A stretch of DNA of 29,604 bases from Cymbomonas tetramitiformis (taxonomy: Eukaryota > Chlorophyta > Pyramimonadophyceae > Pyramimonadales > Pyramimonadaceae), in the NCBI GenBank assembly GCA_001247695.2, contig LGRX02033443.1, positions 1 to 29,604 on the forward strand, written 5' to 3'. Each line of letters starts with the position of its first letter. Position 1 is the first letter of the stretch. The notes beneath the pieces are model-generated. The model searched no databases and was not told where the DNA came from. It saw only the letters and a list, made by a program, of their open reading frames with translations. This document shows, piece by piece, positions 22,276-29,604 of the stretch. The translations under genes and the position numbers were made by a program.

Positions 22276-23735
22276 TTATTGTTTGTCGTGACTTTGAACA
22301 CTTTGAACTGACGTTGATTTTGTTGTTGGTCGTGACTTGAATCCTATCGTGATGCTGGTTAGTTTGCTGCTCTTTGGTGTAATGAGAAAGTCTTGGTTGT
22401 CAACAACCACGACAGCGTATTCAACTAGCACTCTGGCTTCCTCGATTGAGGCAACTTTCACGTGCAGGAAGGGGGTAGCGCTGTTGGGGTATTTCTTTCC
22501 TTCCACACTGAAGATTGCAACTGTTTTTTGAGCTTGCAACAACACCGCTTTCAGGAGTCTGCTAACTTCAGAAATCTCGCGCTCTGTGAACGGTCCTGCG
22601 GTCAATGCGCCCAGCCTTTTGACTTTGACAAATGCTAGGAAGTCGTCGTTGCTGAGACCACCGTCTTCGTCGTCAGTGTCGTAGTCGTCGTTCTCTTGCA
22701 GCTCCTTGTCGAGTTTTTCGAATTCTTCTGCTTCGTCGAAGGCAGAGAGGTCAAATTCGTCACCCTCTTCGTAGTCTTGCATACCCGTTGGCTCCTGTGA
22801 TGCGCCAAAAGAATGGGACGCTATTCTGAGCTTGCACGCGTGAGAATGCAAGTGCGTGTGCATATAATTTGAGCTTACCTCAGGTGGGGTGCGATCCTCT
22901 GCCGGTGAGAGATGTGGCTCAGGTGGCGGCTCCACTCAGGTGACGCTTTCGTGGCAGTGTCCTTGAGCTTCTGCCTCTGCAATGACTCCACTAGGAGCGA
23001 ATGCTCACTCCTCGTGTCGTGCTCGCCTGAAAAGATGTCTCTGAAAATGTTGGCAGCAGCCTCCAGCACACGCGAGTACTGGTCATAGTCAAGCAGCTGT
23101 TCTCCACAGTTCTTCAGGTGCTCGACGGTCAGTTCAGAATTCGTGGCGGAAAGAATCTTCTTGGCCACGTCGCTCGCGCCAGCAACTAGCACTACTTGCT
23201 CTCCGTCCCTTGTCGCCACGTAGAACAGATCGCTACAATTCTGTGCGAGATGTGCGTTAATTACAGTTAGTGAATTCCTCACTGAGTTAATTTCAGTTAG
23301 GTCTATCTTTCTAGAGTCGTAATGCAAGATGAAAAGAAAGAGTTTAACAGGATTCTTTGGAGTAGCGTAATTGTGCGCAGATTTATTCATAACAATGCTC
23401 TTGAGGGTTTGGGTGAAGAGATTGCAGGCTAGTACCTTGAAAATTGTAGCTGAAAGAAGAACTCGATTCCGCAAAGCCAAGTCACCAAAATAAACAGACA
23501 CGTTCACTTCTTCTGCCTTCATAAACTCGGTGTAAATGCAAGAGCCTATTTCAATCCTCTCAATGGAAGATTCTTCGAATTGCGTTCTGATTTCAGCGCT
23601 GCGGTGTTTTATCTCTTCCAGGGTGGCAGCCTTATCCCAAGCTTGCCCTTGCGCGCTTTCTTGTTCTGCTTCCATATCTGTTTCAATTTGAGTAATTGAC
23701 AAACACACAAGCAAGATCGTAAGAATGTTTCGCAT
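22276..23735 (-). CDS. Hypothetical protein, signal-peptide-like start and acidic middle, three exons
   Basis: I do not recognise a family. Proposed exons 23735-23009, 22934-22879 and 22794-22276 join in consistent phase to 433 residues. The 84-nt second intron (GAG|GTAAGC to ATCACAG) is well formed, though the frame also reads through it. The 74-nt first intron (GGA|GTGAGC to CCTGAG) is inferred because two long frames overlap here. The start MRNILTILLVCLSITQIETD looks like a signal peptide; the same frame is open 55 codons further upstream, which would bury it. The N-terminal half (VNVSVYFGDLALRNRVLL, DLFYVATRDGEQVVLVAG) looks globular. Then comes a run rich in Asp/Glu (DYEEGDEFDLSAFDEAEEF, NDDYDTDDEDGG), then a Val/Lys-rich globular end. 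Codon use is AT-richer than OGDH, on the same strand 0.6 kb upstream. If the first intron is wrong these are two genes. Confidence 0.5.
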
Positions 23736-23900
23736 ATAGCGTCGTTTGTGATGCGTGTTTATTTTCGTTTGTTTTACGATGTCGTTTGAGGTACTGGATG
23801 TTTGGTACCTCGCGAGCGCAGAGCAGAGCTCTTTGCTCACTTCACCAGGCTTATTTTTACGTGCCTTCCCCGCAGAGATTAACTCGTTGGGCTCAGACAC

Positions 23901-24351
23901 GGGTTAGCGAAAGAAGATCATAGAAGCAGTTTGCGGAGAGGGCATATGTAAGACAGGGTTTAAGCATATTTAACAGTACAGGAAGGCGCAAATCACGCTG
24001 CAAAAAACAGCGCGCTTTTACCTTCGCTTTTATCTTCCTCCAGCTTCGAAAAACCTTCAGAAAATATTATATCATAGTTATTGATCGATGAGTTTAAAAT
24101 ACAAGTCCACCATTGGCAGTTATCGAAATATCGATATACAGTATCGATATCGGAACCCTGCTACCTGGTGCTTTCATTGGCCCGTTTCTTGGGGGTGCAA
24201 GAGGCACGTGGCGGAGTCCTGGACGCTTGAAAATTGGTCAGCGCCAAGCGAAGGTCACAAATTCACCATAAATTATGTAACCTATTACCTTGAACCCATC
24301 AACCTAAGAAGTCATGGGTCGTCGCGGTCCTAAACCCGCCCGTAAGCGTGC
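23901..24351. other. AT-rich spacer with a possible hAT-type terminus
   Basis: No gene is seen. On the - strand the sequence starting at 24160 reads CAGGGTTCCGATATCGATAC and is followed by further ATCGAT motifs to about 24060. CAGGG starts and short subterminal palindromes are typical of hAT transposon ends. No matching opposite end with an 8-bp duplication was found: CAGGGTTTAAG at 23954 shares only seven bases and its flanks differ. Confidence 0.35.
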
Positions 24352-24483
24352 GCACCACCGACTGCAGGGGTGGAGCGTGCCTTTTCCAAGGTTGGTCGCA
24401 TGCACTCAGATTTAAGGAAGAATCTGACTGAAGGGACCATAGAGCACTCCATCATGGCGAGCATGAACATTGTTGACTTCTGA
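24352..24483 (+). pseudogene. hAT transposase C-terminal remnant
   Basis: 43 codons and a stop (TGA 24481-24483) read PPTAGVERAFSKVGRMHSDL, then RKNLTEGTIEHSIMASMN. This matches the hAT dimerisation segment (S-V-x-x-ER-x-FS-x-G-x-I...R..L....E). No catalytic region is recognisable upstream, so the copy is a 5'-truncated relic or an isolated last exon. The relation to the CAGGG-type end at 24160, which points the other way, is unclear. Confidence 0.8.
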
Positions 24484-24710
24484 ACATAGATACTAGAATA
24501 GTTTAGGAACTTTGTTATCATGTGTGCACACCGTTGACTTCTGAACATAAATAGCAGATAAGTAGAATAGTTTAGGAACGGTATCGTCATATGTAAACAT
24601 TGTTAGCCTCTCAACATATCCGAATAGTTTACGCTTCTGAACATAGATACTATAATAGTTCAGGAACTTTATTATCATAACAATAATTATAAAACATAAT
24701 AATAATAAAA
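24468..24710. repeat. Degenerate ~65-bp repeats of the hAT 3' tail
   Basis: GTTGACTTCTGAACATA and ATAGTTTAGGAAC recur about every 60-70 bp (near 24470, 24532 and, degenerate, 24600 and 24636). The first copy includes the final Val-Asp-Phe-stop codons of the transposase remnant, so the array began as a duplication of the coding end plus 3' flank. It merges into an AT-rich run (AATAATTATAAAACATAATA). Confidence 0.8.
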
Positions 24711-25219
24711 CATTTACGCTAGCAAAGGGGACAAAGTCCTGAGAGTGTGGTATCCCTGCAAAGCATGCTAGTGAAAACACCAGGGGCTACTCCCTCTGCT
24801 ATAGCGCGCCCACAAAAGGGCTCAGCCCGCTTTACCAGCAGGGTGACATCTAGAGAAAAAGCTAAGTGATAGGCAATAAAAAACTCTAGAAGATGGAGAA
24901 GCAGCCATGGCCGGGTGAGTGGAGGGGTGGCTGAATCTGAGCGGTGGGGAGGGAAGTCGAAGAATAAAGGGGTTTTTTGGAGACGTTGAGGAAGGTGGCC
25001 AGGGTGGGCGGGGGAGAGGATGTTTTTGGTGTGTTGCCTAAAAATTCTTGAAAGTTTTTTGAGGAGTGGTTTAATCTTACCACGGGGAACACCTATCGTG
25101 TTGAGGACAGTACCAAAAAGAGGAGGGAAGTATCCCATGAGTGTAAGAACTTTGGGCCATTTCACGGTGCTTATGAAGGGCGCGGCTTGGAATTTGCATT
25201 GGTGATTGTCGTGTCGTGG
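24711..25219. other. Left flank of the LTR element; open on the - strand
   Basis: A - strand frame of 169 codons (25228-24719) is open across this stretch, but its Pro/Leu-rich composition and its start inside the LTR make it doubtful. Next to the insertion site, the frame of the interrupted ORF on the other side (27203-27649) continues from the target duplication about 17 codons here to TAA at 25176-25174. Nothing else is recognised. Confidence 0.4.
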
Positions 25220-25224
25220 TGACC

Positions 25225-25457
25225 TCATGGAGAGACAGACTTTCGCCCCCCCATAAACTGGGGGTGACTGTCTCTTCCTGTGTCACCCCTCGCCCTGTGG
25301 TGTCACTTGCATCTTGCCAGCCGACCGATAATAAAACACCCAAGTTATTTTATTATCTCATCTTTTTGACTGCGAAACCCGTGTGCGTCACTGCACAGCT
25401 TTCTTTGCCTGCGTGCATATATATATTCACGATATATATATTTCACACTTTCTTTCA
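25225..25457 (+). repeat. Left LTR
   Basis: 233 bp. Begins TCATGGAGAGACAGACTTTC; a C7-ATAAACT-G5 hairpin follows at once. AATAAA at 25330-25335 could serve polyadenylation. ATATATAT runs near its end (25417-25441) could serve as TATA-like elements. Ends CTTTCA. Confidence 0.9.
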
Positions 25458-25466
25458 GGTTATGGG
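25458..25466 (+). promoter_or_regulatory. Putative half-tRNA primer-binding site
   Basis: GGTTATGGG abuts the left LTR with no gap. Its complement CCCATAACC equals the anticodon-loop stretch of some initiator tRNA-Met molecules, the primer mode known for Drosophila copia. The diverged relative at 28342 has GGTTTTCGG in the same place. The match extends only about nine bases, so the assignment is tentative. Confidence 0.5.
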
Positions 25467-25537
25467 TTACCACTAGCTGGTGACCGCTCACGTTCCTTTT
25501 CGCTATCATTCTGATCCCGCGCAACGCAACGTTGCTA

Positions 25538-25996
25538 CCCATCCAGCCGGCCGACACAGTGACGCAACGTTACACATCGCCGCCATCTCCCCGTACATGT
25601 TGCAACGGCATCGGCTATTATTTATTTGAGCGCAACGCCCAATCTTTTTCGTGCGCAATGCACGTTTATCACCGTCATTCTCGACTACGTCCCATCCAGC
25701 CGGCCGACACAATGACGCAACGTTACACATCGCCGCCATCTCCCCGTACATGCTGCAACGGCATCGGCTATTATTTATTTGAGCGCAACGCCCAATCTTT
25801 TTCGTGCGCAACGCACGTTTATCACCGTCATTCTCGACTACGTCCCATCCAGCCGGCCGACACGGTGACGCAACGTTACACATCGCCGCCATCTCCCCGT
25901 ACATGCTGCAACGGCATCGGCTATTATTTATTTGAGCGCAACGCCCAATCTTTTTCGTGCGCAACGCACGTTAATCACCATCATTCTCGACTACGT
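25538..25996 (+). repeat. Three 153-bp tandem units in the element leader
   Basis: Units start at 25538, 25691 and 25844 (CCCATCCAGCCGGCCGACAC) and are about 97% identical. 153 is 51 codons, so frames on both strands stay open through all three (152 and 181 codons), producing triplicated peptides. There is no ATG in good context on the + strand at the start, and the - strand frame is antisense to the element. Confidence 0.95.
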
Positions 25997-26220
25997 CGTC
26001 CCCATCTATTTCACTTTACGCTCTGGCCAGCAGCACCTCAACAGCAGCAAAATTGGCTTGTCGCACGACGTTTTTGACGTCACCACCGTCTTCCTCGTCA
26101 AAATCTACCCCAAATTGACTCTTTCATCACTTGGAATTGTCCATTTTACGAAAAGTTGGGTTTCCCCTTGTGAACCCTAATAATTCCCCTTCGCAGAATT
26201 ATCCAGTCTGCGCTGGAACC

Positions 26221-26643
26221 ATGGCCACTGAGCGCCAACGTGCACGCCTCGCCGCTGTGCGGGATGCCCTGGAATATCTCCGAGAACATCGACGGCATTC
26301 TTCACCTGACTATCGTCTGGTGGTGTCTGGTGGTGCTTATGCACCATACACCAACATCGGGTCTAACGCCTCCGCCAATGACAAGACCTTTGACAGCAAC
26401 GAGTTCCGTCCGCAGCATTCTCCGCTCTTTCATCCACCTTACGTGTTCATTGACCATTGTCTGGTGGTGTGTGGTGGTGCTGTAGCACCCGACCTGCCGT
26501 TTTCCCTCTCTGCTTTCGCACTCGTGTGCAGAGGAGGAGCACACCGCATTTTCCGCCTTCGCCCCCATCGGGGTGCCCGCGTCCCCGCACTTGCTCTGGT
26601 AATGCCACGCATTGTCACACCGCACCGCGTGGGCGTTGGATGA
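26221..26643 (+). CDS. Small ORF at the gag position of the LTR element
   Basis: ATG in good context (AACCATGGCC) opens 140 codons starting MATERQRARLAAVRDALEYL, an Arg/Ala-rich helix, then low-complexity Val/Gly and His/Pro stretches. GTCTGGTGGTG is duplicated at about 26318 and 26459, giving repeated LVV-GGA peptides. After the stop another frame continues LDDDILAALDCIHNRVL, so an ancestral ORF may be frameshifted. The relative at 28598 begins MSGEHVSLGSRLRAARD in the same place, suggesting a shared gag-type start. No zinc knuckle or other domain is seen. Confidence 0.45.
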   Translation: MATERQRARLAAVRDALEYLREHRRHSSPDYRLVVSGGAYAPYTNIGSNASANDKTFDSNEFRPQHSPLFHPPYVFIDHCLVVCGGAVAPDLPFSLSAFALVCRGGAHRIFRLRPHRGARVPALALVMPRIVTPHRVGVG

Positions 26644-26935
26644 CGACATCCTGGCGGCGCTCGACTGCATACACAATCGAGTACTCCGCCGCCATCCACC
26701 AACGATTGCTGGGGCTAGAATCACGGCTGGCCTGTGGGAGTAGGTATCCCCATCCACAGCACATGCATGGGCATAAGCCCCTAGAGCACGCATCTATAGA
26801 CCAGCGCGGCGAAGCCAAACTAGCTGGGTTGAAAAAGACCTCTTAGGGTCTCCGATGATGCTTGTTTTTTTTAGGGCTTTGCCCGTGTAGCCCACCGTAG
26901 GATGTTAGACCCGGCTTTGCTGGCTTACATCGTGG

Positions 26936-26960
26936 CACCTCACGCCTTCGGGGTGAGGTG
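26936..26960 (+). other. UUCG-tetraloop hairpin before the right LTR
   Basis: CACCTCAC pairs with GTGAGGTG, capped by CC-TTCG-GG with one bulged G: a very stable RNA hairpin just inside the right LTR. The 3' arm GGGGTGAGGTGGTG doubles as the only candidate polypurine tract. Confidence 0.7.
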
Positions 26961-26963
26961 GTG

Positions 26964-27197
26964 TCATGGAGAGACAGACTTTCGTCCCCCCCATAAACTG
27001 GGGGTGACTGTCTCTTCCTGTGTCACCCCTCGCCCTGTGGTGTCACTTGCATCTTGCCAGCCGACCGATAATAAAACACCCAAGTTATTTTATTATCTCA
27101 TCTTTTTGACTGCGAAACCCGTGTGCGTCACTGCACAGCTTTCTTTGCCTGCGTGCATATATATATTCATGATATATATATTTCACACTTCCTTTCA
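26964..27197 (+). repeat. Right LTR
   Basis: 234 bp, identical to the left LTR except for an added T before the C-run, C to T in ATTCATGATAT, and T to C in CACTTCC. Ends CCTTTCA and is followed directly by the TGACC duplication. Confidence 0.9.
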
Positions 27198-27202
27198 TGA
27201 CC

Positions 27203-27649
27203 ACCATAATAGGGCTCAATATCACTCTGATGATAAGGAAGGTCTTGAGTGGGCCATGGACAAAGCGAAGAGGGAAGTACCTTGTCGCTTTCGTTCAGAA
27301 CTTCATTCCAAATATCAAGACTGACTCCTGTGTATTCTAGCCTCTTCTTCGTGACTCTGGACTTGGGAAGGACGTTAAGGAACCATCTGGCAATCTTTTT
27401 CTGTGTAGGCCTCCAGTCAAAGGCTGGTTGGGTATCACTAGGTGCACTGTCTATAGCTATGATAACAACATCCGAAAAGTCATCCTTATAGCATCCACCA
27501 CCTGGAAGAACGTAGGGGTCATCGCCCGTCCAATAGCCATGTGGGATAAATGGGATAGTGTTATGCGGGAATCTGAAAACAAGTTTAAAGCCTTTATCGA
27601 ACCATCTTTTTTGGTTTTTGGGAGACAGCGGAAGGATCCATGTTCCTGA
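27203..27649 (-). pseudogene. Unrecognised ORF fragment cut by the LTR insertion
   Basis: About 149 codons without a stop but with no ATG start, opening just after TAA at 27652-27650 with an acceptor-like AATCAG, so it looks like an exon. Composition is protein-like: FKLVFRFPHNTIPFIPHGYW, then DDFSDVVIIAIDSAPSD, then TQKKIARWFLNVLPKSR and LEYTGVSLDIWNEVL. I do not recognise the family. The LTR element enters near its 3' end at the TGACC duplication; without it the frame would run ~17 codons further on the far side to TAA. It could be a cellular gene fragment or part of an older transposon. Confidence 0.5.
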
Positions 27650-28065
27650 TTACGTATTATCATATGTCCATTTATAGTTACACACGGAAGTATATCGATA
27701 TGTCAATATATCGATATTGACTGGATTATACTTATTTATTGATCATAGAAAAAATGCCTATTGTTATTGATTGATGAGTTTTTGAAAACATATGGAAAAT
27801 ATTGGTATTGATTGATAATATGTGAAACAGTTATTGTTATTTATTGATATCGATTTGTACTTATCGAAATATGATCAATATGGGGGGGAAAAACGTTCGA
27901 TACCGCTCCTTGCTCCAGTCAGACATTGCCGATTTCACCGCCCCCTGCTCCACCTTGGCGCCCGTCAGCACCACCTACCTATAGGTGATCTACTATTATG
28001 GCTACGCGAGACCAATGCCAACGCGCGCTAAGCGCAGAATCCTCTAGGAGAGCGACTTAGAAAAG
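27650..28065. other. AT-rich spacer with ATCGAT/TTGATTGAT motifs
   Basis: No gene is seen. Repeated ATCGATA, TTATTGAT and TATCGAAATAT (27690-27905) resemble the cluster at 24060-24160, with TTATCGAAATAT shared. This suggests pieces of one transposon family. The GC-richer part 27900-28065 is unremarkable. Confidence 0.45.
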
Positions 28066-28680
28066 TCATGGGGACAGAGACTTTGACCCCCCACACTGGG
28101 GGGCACCTCTGCCCTCATTTGTCACCCATCAATCTGAGGTTCCAGGTCAGCCTCCGGGTTTATTTGCTCTCTGATGATAAAAACACTCTCTGTATTCTAT
28201 TATCCCATCTTAGACTGCAGTGATAGCCGGTTTGTTTTCCACTGTCTAGCTGTGCACTATTTTAGGAGCTCGGTTCAACATATATATATATATATATATA
28301 TTCAGTACAACCGATATATATTTATTTCACTGTCTCCATCAGGTTTTCGGTCCTTTCCACCGGTCAGTGGTCGCTTGTTGGCTCACGCTGTTTCTTTGAT
28401 CCCGCAGCATTTTGCGGTTCTCCGTGACGCACGCTCACGCCCATGTGACTGAGCTCCTCGCGCTTTGTTCACCATCATCTGCTTTCCGCGTGCCCCACTG
28501 GTACTACCATCTGGCAAGGGAGATACCTCTTCCCCCGTTGATTGCGCGTACACTTCGCGCCACCAACAGCAACATTTCGTACTACACCCTTCCAGCGATG
28601 TCGGGCGAGCACGTTTCTCTTGGCAGCCGTCTGCGTGCTGCCCGGGATTCCGGCAGCACTTGAGCAAGCGCATACCCCCG
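28066..28680 (+). mobile_element. Diverged, incomplete relative of the LTR element
   Basis: 28066-28341 is an LTR-like block that starts TCATGGGGACAGAGACTTTG, has the same C6...G6 hairpin (CCCCCCACACTGGGGGG), a TA-rich run (28281-28302), and ends CCATCA followed by GGTTTTCGG at the primer-site position. The following ~340 bp parallels the other element's leader (CGGTCAGTGGTCGCTTG against TGGTGACCGCT; GCTCACG, GATCCCGCA) and contains a short ORF at 28598-28663, MSGEHVSLGSRLRAARDSGS. No second LTR lies to the right in the window. Similarity to the younger element is patchy, so this is a subfamily or an old truncated copy. Confidence 0.65.
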
Positions 28681-28763
28681 AGGCGGAAAATGCATAATGG
28701 GTGATGATGACCATTATTTTAGGTTTATAAAGTCACTAGACCTTGTAAGAGGCAAAATTAGTT

Positions 28764-28774
28764 ATTATATATAG

Positions 28775-28825
<51 letters not shown>
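28764..28825. repeat. Compound TA/GA microsatellite
   Basis: An AT run followed directly by about fifteen GA dinucleotides. Length is likely variable between individuals and prone to assembly error. Confidence 0.97.
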
Positions 28826-28829
<4 letters not shown>

Positions 28830-29604
28830 CATCTGAACGGGCCGGAAATCGTTATTTTTGGGTTGTGTTCGCTTAGCGGGTGGTTGTAGGGTATGCAATA
28901 CCCATGTTTTGAAGGTCTCCCAACCGCACCACGACTTTATTAATGAACGTCGCAGTTTTGGATTTTAGAAAAAATATTATAAGAGCTAGTATTTACGAAA
29001 AAATCTTGGTTTTGAGCACATATGAGGTGCGGAAGGTTTTGGGGTATGGAGTGGAATGAAAAGTACACATCGATGAAGTTTCATAGACCACATTGAAACA
29101 AAATAATGGTTGCATGCTATTTGTGAAGAACTTTTTCCTACCATGTACAAACAAACAATCACTTGTAGGTGTGTTGTTTTGAGTATTTTTTCAGGCACGC
29201 TTGGGGGTATGATATATGTGTGATAGATGATGTTGTGCAAATACTCCCTACCTAGTGCTTTATCGAAACTTATTATGAATGAATTCGTGTAAATTATGCA
29301 AGTGTTGATACAATATTCAGGGTGCATGCGTTGAAAATTGGCAAGGCAATTAAGTATGAAAACAAGGCAAACAAACAAACGAGAAAATAATATTTACAAT
29401 GAAAAAGCCTAAGATCTACAAGTACCTAGCGGTTTTGGTTCATAAAGAACAAGTACTCTTCCAGGTTCAGGTTGCGCCCGCCCCTGCCTGCCACCCCGCG
29501 CATGTTGGGCAGGATTGATTAGCGGTTTAGCGCCTGCCCCAGGAACTGGGCCTCGGGCAATGGAAGAGTCACTGTTGGCATTTGCTGATTTGAGCCGAGA
29601 TACA
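28826..29604. other. AT-rich right end, no convincing gene
   Basis: The longest frame (- strand, 130 codons, 29378-28986) is Ile/Tyr/His-rich with no family resemblance and is probably chance. From about 29470 GC content rises. A - strand frame ending in TAG at 29430-29428 reads MRGVAGRGGRNLNLEEYLFF then MNQNR. It could be the last exon of a gene lying to the right, but an in-frame TAA stands only five codons before it. Confidence 0.35.

Larger units (their letters stand above)
25225..27197 (+). mobile_element. Non-autonomous LTR retroelement with TGACC target duplication
   Basis: A 1973-bp unit bounded by direct repeats 25225-25457 and 26964-27197, which differ by two substitutions and one inserted T (about 98.7% identical), so the insertion is recent. 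TGACC flanks it at 25220-25224 and 27198-27202. The sequence immediately after the left LTR, GGTTATGGG, resembles the copia-type primer site that pairs with the anticodon arm of initiator tRNA-Met. A stem-loop and G-rich purine tract precede the right LTR. The 1506-bp interior has a 3 x 153-bp repeat and a short gag-position ORF, but no protease, integrase, reverse transcriptase or RNase H motif. It must therefore move in trans. The terminal bases are TC...CA rather than TG...CA, which is odd. + orientation is set by PBS and AATAAA. Confidence 0.85.

Noticed and set aside
23954..24160. A 207-bp MITE with CAGGGTT ends
   Set aside because: Only seven terminal bases match and the flanking 8-mers are different, so no target-site duplication supports it.
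24719..25228. 169-codon - strand ORF as a gene
   Set aside because: Begins inside the LTR, Pro/Leu-rich and low complexity in its second half, no recognised domain or splice support.
25225..27197. Reading the element as an endogenous virus or complete copia/gypsy element
   Set aside because: No protease, integrase, reverse transcriptase, RNase H or envelope-like sequence is present in any frame.
28986..29378. 130-codon - strand ORF
   Set aside because: AT-rich chance composition (Ile/Tyr/His), no start context and no family similarity.

Overview
This is a nuclear window from a eukaryote, probably an alga or another protist with large, GC-rich, repeat-laden introns. The evidence is a metabolic gene broken into 27 exons with GT-AG (and two GC-AG) introns, a mitochondrial-type N-terminus, minisatellites inside introns, and hAT and LTR-retroelement remains. 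The sequence does not fix the lineage; a green-lineage alga is only a guess. No prokaryotic operon, rRNA, tRNA or CRISPR array was seen.

Layout. Positions 1-3911 (+ strand) hold a 20-bp satellite and then the 3' part of a gene for a serine beta-lactamase/esterase-like protein. Three of its exons can be recognised, and the two introns between them are largely filled by minisatellites. Positions 3912-5456 are a tail-to-tail intergenic stretch. Positions 21682 down to 5457 (- strand) hold one 16.2-kb gene for the E1 subunit of the mitochondrial 2-oxoglutarate dehydrogenase complex. I rebuilt it as 27 exons whose reading phases all agree, giving 1041 codons including the stop. Its introns carry five tandem-repeat arrays, a GA microsatellite and two long inverted repeats. 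One exon encodes an EF-hand-like insertion not usual for the family.

From about 21.7 kb the sequence becomes AT-richer and accessory in character. A putative 3-exon gene of unknown function (22276-23735, - strand) has a signal-peptide-like start and a very acidic middle. After it come a possible hAT-type terminus, the last 43 codons of a hAT transposase with a duplicated tail, and a compact 1973-bp LTR retroelement (25225-27197). That element has near-identical 233/234-bp LTRs, a TGACC target-site duplication, a copia-like half-tRNA primer site and no visible reverse transcriptase or integrase. It sits inside an older open reading frame on the - strand. A diverged relative of the same family lies at 28066-28680. 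The right end is AT-rich, with a TA/GA microsatellite and no convincing gene.

The two recognised enzymes are unrelated in pathway: one is TCA-cycle decarboxylation, the other an unassigned serine hydrolase. The most unusual parts are the intronic repeat architecture of the dehydrogenase gene, its Ca-binding-like insertion, and the small non-autonomous LTR family.
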